Shown here: piece by piece, positions 6,501 through 14,276 of the stretch
How the letters are laid out: each line of letters starts with the position of its first letter
How positions within the stretch are numbered: position 1 is the stretch's first letter
Origin: a virus
Direction: 5' to 3' (one strand)
Length of the DNA stretch: 23,901 nt
Virus record (IMG/VR): IMGVR_UViG_3300025853_014956
Span: 1-23,901 of that record
Program-made: the position numbers and the translations under genes
Notes under the pieces: model-generated
The model's input: only the letters and a program-made list of their open reading frames with translations
What the model was told of the DNA's origin: nothing
Database searches by the model: none

Positions 6501-6815
6501 TTGCTAAAACAATTTAAAAACTATAAAAAAACTTGGACAACAATCAAAGGTAAAAAAATTAACTTATGGATTGCAGATACTTACCAAAAAAAGAGACAAG
6601 GACTGTCAAATGTTAAAAAATTACCACGTGACTGGGGAATGTTATTTGTCTATACTGAGGATGTTGATCATGGTTATACAATGAAAGATACTAAAATACC
6701 ATTAACCATTATATTTTTAGATAAAAACATGAAAGTAATCGAATCTTTTTTTGCAAAGCCCGGGCAAATAAGTATTAAACCCAGTTCTCCTTATAGATAT
6801 GTTATTGAAATTTAA
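6501..6815 (+). CDS. DUF192 family protein
   Basis: A 104-residue protein matching the DUF192 pattern: KRQGLSN near residue 31-37, then WGMLFVY (45-51), MKDTKIPLTIIFLD (61-74) and a terminal strand. It covers essentially the whole family domain with no signal peptide, whereas many bacterial members are exported. The start is TTG at 6501 with AAAGG at 6487-6491; no ATG in frame precedes the domain. The biochemical role of DUF192 is not established, and phage copies are common. It carries no capsid-type tag, unlike the genes on either side on the same strand. Confidence 0.82.
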   Translation: MLKQFKNYKKTWTTIKGKKINLWIADTYQKKRQGLSNVKKLPRDWGMLFVYTEDVDHGYTMKDTKIPLTIIFLDKNMKVIESFFAKPGQISIKPSSPYRYVIEI

Positions 6816-6868
6816 CAAGATATAACTAGATGCTATTAATAATTACTAGTATCGATAGGTGGTAAATT

Positions 6869-7609
6869 ATGAAAATTAGTGAAGCATGGATCCGTCATCA
6901 AATTAAATTATCTATTAGAAACAATCTAAATGAAGGAATTCTCTCAACAATAGGCGCAGGAATTGATGCAATTGCACCAGATTGGTTAGTCAAAAAACCT
7001 CTCAAAGGATTACTATTTAGAAGAGTTAGTAAAAAGCTAGGATTTAATCCTAATTCTACAATAGGAATGTTTGTACAAAGTGTTTTGGAAGATATTAACT
7101 TTGAAACAGCAGCAAAAATATATTCTGGAGAAATTGAGTGTGAAGAGTTAACACCAGTTGTCGCAAAAGTAGCGTCAGATACAATTACTAAAATAGGCGT
7201 AAAGAAATTGTTAATGTACATACTTCAGCATTATGACGTACAAGAATTGGCCAACTCAATTATATCATTTGGTGGTAGTGGTAATAAAAAAGATGAAATA
7301 TTTAATTTTCAAAGTGTAGTACCGTCCAAAACAGAGCTTATAACAAGCAATCAAGCAAACCAAATACTCAATAGTCTAATTGGTAGTTACGGTACTTCTT
7401 TGGTAGAAAAATTAGTTTTTAATTTAGTAGAAGAGCATATTGTTCCTAAGCTAGTTGATATTGCATGTAATATGGACAAAGAAGACATTCAAAAACTTGA
7501 CAAAGATATTGGCATAGGACCCAGTAATGAATTTGCTGACAATGTTAAAAGCTTAAGTGATGGCGACACAACTGATCAGCTTTTAAAAATAGGGCAAAGC
7601 TTTATATAA
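6869..7609 (+). CDS. Protein with degenerate tag, unknown function
   Basis: A 246-residue protein starting MKISEAWIRHQIKLSIRNN. The tag is recognisable in its first half, but the LI-x-E core is lost; a possible replacement site is L-N-E|G at Glu22. The remainder is hydrophobic and helical with a Gly/Ala stretch at about 25-40, and no catalytic motif is visible. One segment around 105-130 (VKKLLMYILQHYDVQELANSI) is amphipathic. AGGTGG at 6857-6862 supports the start. It lies between the DUF192 gene and another tagged gene 27 bases downstream. Confidence 0.75.
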   Translation: MKISEAWIRHQIKLSIRNNLNEGILSTIGAGIDAIAPDWLVKKPLKGLLFRRVSKKLGFNPNSTIGMFVQSVLEDINFETAAKIYSGEIECEELTPVVAKVASDTITKIGVKKLLMYILQHYDVQELANSIISFGGSGNKKDEIFNFQSVVPSKTELITSNQANQILNSLIGSYGTSLVEKLVFNLVEEHIVPKLVDIACNMDKEDIQKLDKDIGIGPSNEFADNVKSLSDGDTTDQLLKIGQSFI

Positions 7610-7636
7610 AAAACTCAAAACAAAGGAGACAAACAA

Positions 7637-9202
7637 GTGTTAAGTATTAAAGAGGTCAGATCGATCATTAGAAAAAGAATTATAGAGTCTATGATTTTAG
7701 AGTCACATACTTTTTCTAGAGGAAATTTTGCTAAAATGAGAGGTATTGATGGTCAAAAACTTCTTAAGAAAGATGATAGCACAGGACAGATTGTTGATGC
7801 TTATTTTATTCCTAAGGGGTGGCCTGACGATTCTAGTAAAAAGCCTATGAAACAAAACCGGTCTAACAGGGTTTACGAAACCTTAACAGACCAGAATGAA
7901 TTAGATCAACTAAAACTAGAATTAGGCGGAGTTGATAATCAAGAATTAAATGATGCAATATCTAACATTTCTAATATGTCAAGTGAAATGACAAATTTAT
8001 TAGCAATGTCTGCCGAAGACATCATGACATTATGTTTCAAAAGTGATACAAACGAAATAAATAAAATTGCAAAAATATTGATCTCAGATGAAAAAATATT
8101 CAGGCCAGTAAACGCTATTTTTAAAAGAAAAAAAGGTGACAGTTTTAAGCCTGTCGGTTTTATCTTTAAAGGTAACGATAAAAATATTGACCGAAGCACA
8201 CACGATCATGCTGAATTAATTAAAACAGAATTTAATAGTAAAGTATCCAATGCGTTCATGTCAATGTTTAGTAAAGGAGCAATTGATACTTTCGTAAATT
8301 TATTGAAAAAAGCAAAAGATGCTGGTTATACATACTGGGATTTCGCTGAATTGAGTCGTATGCTAGCAATACATGGATTAGGACCGTCTAAAGGGAAAAA
8401 CCTATATGACGCCATCAATATGATTAATCGGTCAGGTTTGCGAAGTAATATCAATACATTACCTAGCTATTTTAACAATCAATTATCTTTTCTTGTAGGT
8501 AATGCTATTAATGAAATTCCACTCTTTAACTATGTAAAAAAAGACGGCACTAGAATTCCAGTTTACGTCGGCGACTATGAAGAAAAAAGACAAGCGCTAG
8601 CTGATGCATTAACGCAAATCATGAATCCTTCTGATCCGGATGATCCGGATAGTTCTAGTCAACCGGTTAGAGGGTCGACTACCCAGGCACAGTCACAGTC
8701 ACAGTCACAGTCACAGTCTTCATCCGGGGTGAGAATGGCTAGATCTGGGTCTAGTAGAGGAGATGGTGTAAGAGGCATTAAAATGAAAACAGAAGCACGT
8801 AGCGGCGAAAGCATCAACACTTTAGACGACTTAGGTTTTAAAGCTGGAACTGATAGAGAGCTTCAAGTTGCCATTAGTGACCTGGTCAAAAATGAAAGAA
8901 AATTTAAAGGAACAGGAATTATTAACTTAGAAGTACTTCTAAACAAACGAGGAAAATTTTCAGGTGTAAAGTTTAGAAAAGGTCAAAATAAATTCGCTGC
9001 AAGGCAAATAGAAATGCTTAAGTCTAAAATTAAAGAGTTTTTAAGAAATGCCCAATATGCACCCATTAATGACCCGGGCAGTGGTACAGCTACTCCAACG
9101 GACTCAGAACAGTGGTATGGATATTCCAAAGATAAACTATTACCTCGTGGAAAGAATTATAGAAGAGGGGCAAAGTTTTACATTAATCTAGAAATATATT
9201 AA
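7637..9202 (+). CDS. Large tagged protein with SQ-repeat linker, unknown function
   Basis: A 521-residue protein read from GTG 7637, with AAAGGAG at 7622-7628 and no better ATG. The N-terminus MLSIKEVRSIIRKRIIES is a shifted version of the tag with I-I-E|S at Glu17 and I-L-E|S soon after. Residues about 30-330 form one unknown region. Then comes a low-complexity linker of alternating Ser and Gln (around 350-365) with Ser/Gly/Arg on each side. The final 130 residues are a separate basic domain ending in a beta strand (YINLEI). That last domain has a faint look of a TonB C-terminal fold (strand, helix, strand) but I would not assign it. The 3' end overlaps the convergent zincin gene by four bases. 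Confidence 0.75.
   Translation: MLSIKEVRSIIRKRIIESMILESHTFSRGNFAKMRGIDGQKLLKKDDSTGQIVDAYFIPKGWPDDSSKKPMKQNRSNRVYETLTDQNELDQLKLELGGVDNQELNDAISNISNMSSEMTNLLAMSAEDIMTLCFKSDTNEINKIAKILISDEKIFRPVNAIFKRKKGDSFKPVGFIFKGNDKNIDRSTHDHAELIKTEFNSKVSNAFMSMFSKGAIDTFVNLLKKAKDAGYTYWDFAELSRMLAIHGLGPSKGKNLYDAINMINRSGLRSNINTLPSYFNNQLSFLVGNAINEIPLFNYVKKDGTRIPVYVGDYEEKRQALADALTQIMNPSDPDDPDSSSQPVRGSTTQAQSQSQSQSQSSSGVRMARSGSSRGDGVRGIKMKTEARSGESINTLDDLGFKAGTDRELQVAISDLVKNERKFKGTGIINLEVLLNKRGKFSGVKFRKGQNKFAARQIEMLKSKIKEFLRNAQYAPINDPGSGTATPTDSEQWYGYSKDKLLPRGKNYRRGAKFYINLEIY
8688..8717 (+). repeat. Five tandem copies of a CACAGT hexamer inside a coding gene
   Basis: The hexanucleotide CACAGT is repeated about five times in frame and encodes alternating Ser and Gln. 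It sits in the linker between the two parts of the large tagged protein. Copy number could vary by slippage in steps of two residues without shifting the frame. Confidence 0.85.
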
Positions 9203-9606
9203 TATTTTTTTGATTCATATATCGCTTTATTTTCAGGCTTTTGTTTAGAAAAAAGTTTTATTAATTCGCCTGCTTTTGCATTGGCTTGATCTTCGTGAAA
9301 GCCTCCAGCGTCTCTAATTGGTCCTCTAATTATTCCGATCTGATCTTGCATCATATGCGTCATTTCGTGTGCAACAGATCTCATCACGTCAGCCAAAGCC
9401 CTATTTTTACAATAGATCTTGCAGCAATTGTTTCCCACTTCATAAAGTGCTGTTGTACTAATACCATGAGGTTCACGAGAATTAACGAGGTGAACTTCAA
9501 AATCACCTTCTATTGGTAAACTATCTGCACAAAACAAAATGAATTCTCCAGCCAACCGCAACTGCTCTGGTCCATAATGTAAGTCTCTGTCAACGTAAAG
9601 ATTCAT
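9199..9606 (-). CDS. HExxH zinc peptidase-like protein
   Basis: A 135-residue protein with HEMTH at 80-84 (H80, E81, H84) and, about 20 residues on, HEDQANAKAGE (104-114), where Glu105 is a plausible third zinc ligand as in gluzincin-type peptidases. A pair of cysteines at 61-62 plus C66 could add structure. No signal peptide is visible. AGGTG upstream on the minus strand supports ATG at 9606. It ends four bases into the convergent tagged gene and starts 15 bases after the end of the minus-strand serine protease gene, so the two protease genes probably form a minus-strand operon. The substrate is unknown. Confidence 0.72.
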   Translation of the reverse strand: MNLYVDRDLHYGPEQLRLAGEFILFCADSLPIEGDFEVHLVNSREPHGISTTALYEVGNNCCKIYCKNRALADVMRSVAHEMTHMMQDQIGIIRGPIRDAGGFHEDQANAKAGELIKLFSKQKPENKAIYESKKY

Positions 9607-9621
9607 ATATCACCTTTTTAT

Positions 9622-10419
9622 TTAATATATATCAATAATATTATCAACTGATATTAGAAAATTGTTAATTTCTCTTTGGCCCGGGCCCATTCCCACATTC
9701 TCAAAATCGACAGCAGCTGCAACTAAAATTGATATTAGTTCTCCCTTCTCATTATACACAGCAGACCCACTGCTTCCAAATGTTGACGGGATTGTGTAAA
9801 TGCACATGACGTCTTCACAGCCTCCAAAATGACCGTCAAAAACTAGTTTTGTGTGTGCTGATGCTATACCACTAGGAGCTGCCACATTTACGACAGGATC
9901 ACCGATAGCAGGCATGCGATTAGCTATTTTTATTTTTTTAAATAATTCATTTTGTTTTTTAAGTGCTTGTAAAAGACAAAGATCATTCTCTTGATCTTCT
10001 AAGATTATACTGGCAACTCTGTTTGATGGTCCGATATAAGCACGAATTACTTTTTCACCTAAGCTTGATAAATACAGAGAGTTTTCCGGGGTACAAAAAT
10101 GACTAGCTGTCAATATAAATATATGAGATCGTGTTGATGAAATGACAACACCCGATGCTGAGGATTCTGTTGTGGTGATTTCATCGCAAGTACCTGCTTC
10201 AGCATCATCGTCTTCACAAAATACCAAGTGTCTTTCTGTCGTTAGAAAAACAAAATTATTTATTTCATGATCTAACTCAGAATTTACTTTCAACATTTGA
10301 TTGGCCGGTTTAACAATCTTTGGTGTGCAGCTATAAAAGTAGTAGCAGCTAGCTAAGAAGAAACATAAAAACGACATAATTAGACTCCTTGGTGTGTTAT
10401 TGATTAGGTTAACAATCAT
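9622..10419 (-). CDS. Trypsin-like serine protease, probable lipoprotein
   Basis: A 265-residue protein from ATG 10419. Residues 1-25 look like a lipoprotein signal: Arg11, a hydrophobic run SLIMSFLCFFLA, then the lipobox L-A-S-C at 22-25. The chymotrypsin-fold triad is visible in order: TASHFC with His107, ENDLCLL with Asp146, and FGSSGSA with Ser217. These sit at normal spacing for a single-domain HtrA/trypsin-like protease without PDZ. Two starts have strong ribosome sites: GAGGT before 10419 and AAGGAG before ATG 10377. The shorter form lacks the positive charge before the hydrophobic run. It would act at the membrane or periplasm of the infected cell. It is upstream of the zincin gene on the same strand. 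Confidence 0.82.
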   Translation of the reverse strand: MIVNLINNTPRSLIMSFLCFFLASCYYFYSCTPKIVKPANQMLKVNSELDHEINNFVFLTTERHLVFCEDDDAEAGTCDEITTTESSASGVVISSTRSHIFILTASHFCTPENSLYLSSLGEKVIRAYIGPSNRVASIILEDQENDLCLLQALKKQNELFKKIKIANRMPAIGDPVVNVAAPSGIASAHTKLVFDGHFGGCEDVMCIYTIPSTFGSSGSAVYNEKGELISILVAAAVDFENVGMGPGQREINNFLISVDNIIDIY

Positions 10420-10480
10420 ATTTACCTCATATAACTTAAGTATTACGAAAAAGTGCAACATAAAATTTAGTGGTGTATAA

Positions 10481-10488
10481 TATAAATA
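10481..10488 (+). promoter_or_regulatory. Candidate late promoter element (TATAAATA)
   Basis: An exact TATAAATA lies 15 bases before the start codon of the UV endonuclease gene, in the 84-base divergent gap. It matches the T4 late -10 consensus as I recall it. Chance matches are expected in AT-rich DNA. Confidence 0.4.
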
Positions 10489-10503
10489 ACACAAGGAGTT
10501 ATT

Positions 10504-11436
10504 ATGACAATACGATTAGGATATGCATGTATCAATATGCACTTACAAAAAACACAAAAAATTACCACAAATCGAGGCATGATTAAAAGAACGTTCAAGG
10601 CAAAAGGCGTTCCGTATGCCTCAGAGCTGGCAGAACACAATACAAGAAACCTTTTACCCATTCTTATGTGGAATCATAAGAACGATATTAAAGTGTTTAG
10701 AATGACATCCTGCCTATTCCCGTGGGGTTCAGAATACGAGCTAGAAGATCTTCCTCATTGGGATCAGATCCAAACTAATCTTAAAAAAGTCGGGGCATAC
10801 GCAAAGCATGTGGGTATCAGGTTATCATTTCATCCGGGCCCCTTTAATATTCTTACTTCTCCAAAAGAACATGTTGTTCAAAATGCAATCAAAGATCTGA
10901 CAATCCACGGTAAAATCATGGATACAATTGGCATGCCTCGGGATCGTTGGTCAAAAATTAACATACATATTGGTGCAACTTATGGAGACAAGCAATCAGC
11001 TATCGATCGATGGTGTAAAAACTATGAGCTTCTTCCAGAAAGTGTCAAGTCTCGTATCACACTAGAAAACGATGACAAAGCTAGCATGTACAGCACTAAA
11101 GACCTATACCAAGTATACAAACGTCTTGGTGTTCCAATCGTATTCGACTATCATCATCACAAGTTTTGTACTGGTGATCAAACAGAAGAAGAAGCGCTTA
11201 AACTTGCAGCTAGTACATGGGGTGATGTTCGTCCTTGCTGTCACTACTCAGAGTCAAAGGCACTCAATGAGGGACTAGATGTTAAACCTCAAGCTCATTC
11301 TGATTATATTTTACAAGAAGTCCAAGACTATGGGCTAGATATTGACGTTGTATTTGAGGCAAAAGCAAAAGAACAAGCGATACTTAAATACAGAGAACTA
11401 TACGGAGACAAGCAATGTCTATTAACAGCAAAATAA
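10504..11436 (+). CDS. uvsE: UV-damage endonuclease (UVDE family)
   Basis: A 310-residue TIM-barrel protein with the UVDE motifs in order: LGYACIN (5-11), FRMTSCLFPW (65-74), LSFHPGPF (107-114), HIGATYGD (155-162), LENDD (187-191), FDYHHH (214-219), CHYSE (246-250), HSDY (265-268) and FEAKAKEQA (284-292). The His, Asp and Glu residues in these supply the metal site. The family nicks DNA 5' to UV photoproducts and other lesions, starting an excision pathway that does not need UvrABC. Length is normal for bacterial members. AAGGAG at 10493-10498 supports the start. The 3' end overlaps the nucleotidyltransferase gene by 22 bases, so they are co-expressed. A phage use would be repairing its own sunlight-damaged genome. 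Confidence 0.93.
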   Translation: MTIRLGYACINMHLQKTQKITTNRGMIKRTFKAKGVPYASELAEHNTRNLLPILMWNHKNDIKVFRMTSCLFPWGSEYELEDLPHWDQIQTNLKKVGAYAKHVGIRLSFHPGPFNILTSPKEHVVQNAIKDLTIHGKIMDTIGMPRDRWSKINIHIGATYGDKQSAIDRWCKNYELLPESVKSRITLENDDKASMYSTKDLYQVYKRLGVPIVFDYHHHKFCTGDQTEEEALKLAASTWGDVRPCCHYSESKALNEGLDVKPQAHSDYILQEVQDYGLDIDVVFEAKAKEQAILKYRELYGDKQCLLTAK

Positions 11437-12119
11437 AACAACATTTGCCTCACCAAGAATTGTCTGAAAAAATTTGGAAAGAAGATAAATTAAAACCTGC
11501 TATCCGCGAGCAATTGCTAGAAATAGCAGATGTATTTATTGAGTATCTTGGTATACCTATCGATGTTGCTGATATCACATTGACAGGATCGTATGCAAAT
11601 TACAATTATACACCCTATTCAGACATTGATCTACATATTATCGTAGATCCAAAGTCTATAAACAACGATGTCGACTTGGTGGAAGAGTTTTTAAAAGCTA
11701 AGAGGCAGTTTTGGAACGATCGACATGACATTAGAGTGCTAAATATTGAAGTTGAGATGTATGCACAAGATATTAACGAACCACACGCTAGTAGTGGAGT
11801 ATATTCTATCAAGGATGATAAATGGTTAGAAAAACCTAATAAGTTTAGAAAGGAGTTTGACAAAACTAATGTTTCTAGAAAAGTAAAATATTTTAAGAGG
11901 CTAATTGACATGGAAATAGAAGAAGCCAAGATGAATAGAAATATTAAGGGACTAGAAAAACTCATAAAAAAAATTCGTGATATGCGTTCGGCCGGACTCG
12001 AAAAAAGTGGCGAGATGGCCGATGAGAATATTATTTACAAGGTACTGCGTGGTGAAGGAGATATACAAAAACTTTATGACATGAAAGATAATATTTTTGA
12101 TGTCGACTTAAGTCTGTGA
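11415..12119 (+). CDS. Nucleotidyltransferase-domain protein (pol-beta fold)
   Basis: A 234-residue protein. Residues 57-76 hold the nucleotidyltransferase signature: T-G-S-Y-A-N (57-62) then S-D-I-D-L-H (69-74), with metal-binding Asp70 and Asp72. A third acidic residue is likely Glu112 or Glu114 in the strand IEVEMY. The C-terminal part is helical and basic. The start overlaps the end of the UV endonuclease gene, with GGAGA just upstream. This minimal domain occurs in tRNA-, antibiotic- and protein-modifying enzymes and in type VII toxin-antitoxin MntA; nothing here indicates the substrate, and no HEPN partner gene is adjacent. It may assist repair or modify a host RNA or protein. Confidence 0.85.
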   Translation: MSINSKIKQHLPHQELSEKIWKEDKLKPAIREQLLEIADVFIEYLGIPIDVADITLTGSYANYNYTPYSDIDLHIIVDPKSINNDVDLVEEFLKAKRQFWNDRHDIRVLNIEVEMYAQDINEPHASSGVYSIKDDKWLEKPNKFRKEFDKTNVSRKVKYFKRLIDMEIEEAKMNRNIKGLEKLIKKIRDMRSAGLEKSGEMADENIIYKVLRGEGDIQKLYDMKDNIFDVDLSL

Positions 12120-12130
12120 TTAATATTGAT

Positions 12131-13438
12131 TTATATTCCTTCGATATCATATCCTTTAAGGTCTAAAATATTATATATAAAATCCAAATTTGAATTAGCG
12201 ATATCTCCCTCAGCTGGACTAGTAAAGTCATAATTACCATGGGAGCTTTTTGCAGAGTTTAAAGCAGATTGTAAAAAGGTTTCGTGCTCTCTTTTAATAC
12301 CTCGTGCTGAATTACTGTGTGTAGGTATACCTGCGTTATGCGGATCTAAAAATCGTCTAATTGAATCCATGGAGTTAGGTTCAATGAGAATATTCTCATC
12401 GACGTCTAAAGTAAATTGTCCTGTATGATTATCTCGGCCTAGGTCTCCAACTTCAATTACTTTAGAGTCAATCAATGATTTAAATGCATCCAGCTCTTCA
12501 TTAGTTGCAATTACAAAGCATTTAACTATCGGATAGCCATCTTCATCGACCGTCATATTAATTCCAGTAATCATACCCGGTACACTGTACAATTCATCAG
12601 CTACGTATTCTATAATTTTTTCATCATCATATTCTGAATATACTTCATCGTCTATATTATAGTTGTAGTCGTATCCCAAAGTAATTTCATAAAGCCCTAA
12701 TCCGTCTGTGATATTAGTATTTCGGGAATTAAAATTACTAGTCATAGAGTAGTCCTCAGAATCAAATTCAACACGTACAGGTCCGATATTAGAATCTGGG
12801 TTAAATATTTTGTTTTGTGCACCTATGTGGGTTACAGGGTCACTATCTCGTCGCGACCATTGACGGTAATATCTTCCTGTTTCAAACCTATGAATATATT
12901 CTTTTGCCGAAACATAATCAGAATAAGTAACCGGTCCTATACCTGCCTCATCGACTTGATCAAACAAGGTTTCAAACAACACGTCTAGTTGATTTTTTTC
13001 GCTAGGATTAGGTGCTGTCTTGGTTCTATAACTATAAATATACTCTCTTAATTTTGGATGTTTCTGAACCAACTGATCTCCTAAAAAGGCAATATATCTG
13101 TCTTTAAACCTTTCAATTTCACGTCCTTTCATTCCTCCAGGAATAGTATCTGCAGTTATACCAGTAGCTAAAGTATTGTATTGATTTAACATTGCAGTTC
13201 TCTGTGGGCTGCTATGATACATAGTTTGAGGATTATTGTCTATATCATCTCTAAAAGCTTTAAGCTTTGCTAACATTTTATGGTTATTACTATCGCTCAA
13301 CCAGTTTTTAATGTTATTAAAAATTTCACGTGGCATTGTTGTTTGATCGATATTAGTTCCTGCAACAAAGTCAGCCTTTGCAAAGTCTTCGATTGCTTCT
13401 CTAATTAATTTTCTAACGGTTTTTCTAGTTATTTTCAT
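12131..13438 (-). CDS. Tagged acidic protein of unknown function
   Basis: A 435-residue protein that starts at ATG 13438, which overlaps the stop of the upstream minus-strand gene as ATGA. An earlier in-frame ATG at 13474 would place twelve residues before the tag and lie inside that gene. The N-terminus MKITRKTVRKLIREAI is a textbook copy of the tag with L-I-R-E|A. The body is rich in Asp, Asn and Tyr, with a very acidic middle (about residues 255-285) and no cysteine cluster, signal or membrane helix. No family is recognised. It is the only full-tag gene on the minus strand in this window, and it is translationally coupled to a gene with an internal tag. Confidence 0.8.
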   Translation of the reverse strand: MKITRKTVRKLIREAIEDFAKADFVAGTNIDQTTMPREIFNNIKNWLSDSNNHKMLAKLKAFRDDIDNNPQTMYHSSPQRTAMLNQYNTLATGITADTIPGGMKGREIERFKDRYIAFLGDQLVQKHPKLREYIYSYRTKTAPNPSEKNQLDVLFETLFDQVDEAGIGPVTYSDYVSAKEYIHRFETGRYYRQWSRRDSDPVTHIGAQNKIFNPDSNIGPVRVEFDSEDYSMTSNFNSRNTNITDGLGLYEITLGYDYNYNIDDEVYSEYDDEKIIEYVADELYSVPGMITGINMTVDEDGYPIVKCFVIATNEELDAFKSLIDSKVIEVGDLGRDNHTGQFTLDVDENILIEPNSMDSIRRFLDPHNAGIPTHSNSARGIKREHETFLQSALNSAKSSHGNYDFTSPAEGDIANSNLDFIYNILDLKGYDIEGI

Positions 13439-14181
13439 TTTTTTCTCTTTCTGTGTTTTTGAATTTGTTTCCATTGGGCTGAGTCGACTGATCTAGCTTT
13501 CCCACCTTTTAAAACACTATTAACTCTTGCCATTGCCCATGAATGCGGGTTTTGACCTGATCTAGAACCTGATGAGTAATAAGCACCCATACCTTTTCTA
13601 TATATTGCTTTAAGTGCACCAACAGGTGCATTTCTGTCTTTTGCTTTCTTTTTTAACGCTTTATCAACTTTACTAGATATCTTTCTAGGTTTAGTCTTTT
13701 TCTTCTTTCTCTTTTTTTCTTCTAATTCTTTAACTGCTTCTCTTATTAGAGATTCTAACTGTTCTTTGTTGAGGGTTATAGATTCATTCTTATAATTGTG
13801 TTTTGAAGTCTTTTTTGATTTAAATTGAGATTTTTCAAATCTATCTCTGGCATCCATTGCAGCTTTATCATCAGCCTTTCCAGGTGTTTTCTTAGCTTTA
13901 TTGAATCTTTTAATTAGTTTTTTTAATTGTTCTTGATCTTCAGCTGATCGATTTGCCTTATACCCAGGTGTAAGTTTAGCTTCGTTTTTATTTTTTTTAC
14001 TAGCAATATCTTTTAAGACATCATCAGGTAGGAAGTCCATTTTAGTAACCTTAGGATTATCATCAGCACCTTTTTGAACACTTCTCATACCATTAGGCTT
14101 CTTTTTACTCTTTTTCTTTCCTTCGCTAATATTTTTTTGTAAATTATCTAAAACTAGCTTTATTAATTTATTGTCATCCAT
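13435..14181 (-). CDS. Lys-rich phage protein with an internal tag copy
   Basis: A 248-residue, extremely Lys-rich protein. ATG 14181 is preferred (AAGGT about 10 bases upstream); an extended reading to 14283 has no ribosome site and runs through the divergent promoter region. Residues 1-21 look like a weak tag ending I-S-E|G. Residues 135-153 contain a clear internal tag, NKEQLESLIREAVKEL, with L-I-R-E|A at 148/149. The last 75 residues hold a conserved phage-type domain with ALKKKAKDRNAPVGALKAIY and HSWAMARVNSVLKGG, which I recall from marine phage proteins but cannot name with confidence. The internal site would separate a disordered basic N-terminal part from this domain if a prohead protease acts there. 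An internal core or DNA-binding head protein is plausible. Confidence 0.8.
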   Translation of the reverse strand: MDDNKLIKLVLDNLQKNISEGKKKSKKKPNGMRSVQKGADDNPKVTKMDFLPDDVLKDIASKKNKNEAKLTPGYKANRSAEDQEQLKKLIKRFNKAKKTPGKADDKAAMDARDRFEKSQFKSKKTSKHNYKNESITLNKEQLESLIREAVKELEEKKRKKKKTKPRKISSKVDKALKKKAKDRNAPVGALKAIYRKGMGAYYSSGSRSGQNPHSWAMARVNSVLKGGKARSVDSAQWKQIQKHRKRKK

Positions 14182-14254
14182 TATTAATTGTACCTTATCT
14201 TTAATAATAACTATAATTTTATTAACTAAGTCCATTATAAGTATAAAATATATA

Positions 14255-14262
14255 TATAAATT
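14255..14262 (+). promoter_or_regulatory. Candidate late promoter element (TATAAATT)
   Basis: TATAAATT ends 14 bases before the start of the YeaH-like gene, in the divergent gap 14182-14276. It is close to the T4-type late -10 element and could drive the long plus-strand block. The DNA here is an AT run, so a chance match is possible. Confidence 0.3.
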
Positions 14263-14276
14263 ACAGGAAATAATAC

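Noticed and set aside
8760-9199. TonB C-terminal domain at the end of the large tagged protein
   Set aside because: Only a vague strand-helix-strand resemblance; no conserved TonB residues that I can point to.
11415-12119. MntA-type antitoxin of a HEPN-MNT toxin-antitoxin pair
   Set aside because: The nucleotidyltransferase motif fits, but no HEPN protein (R-x4-6-H) is adjacent; the neighbour is the UV endonuclease.
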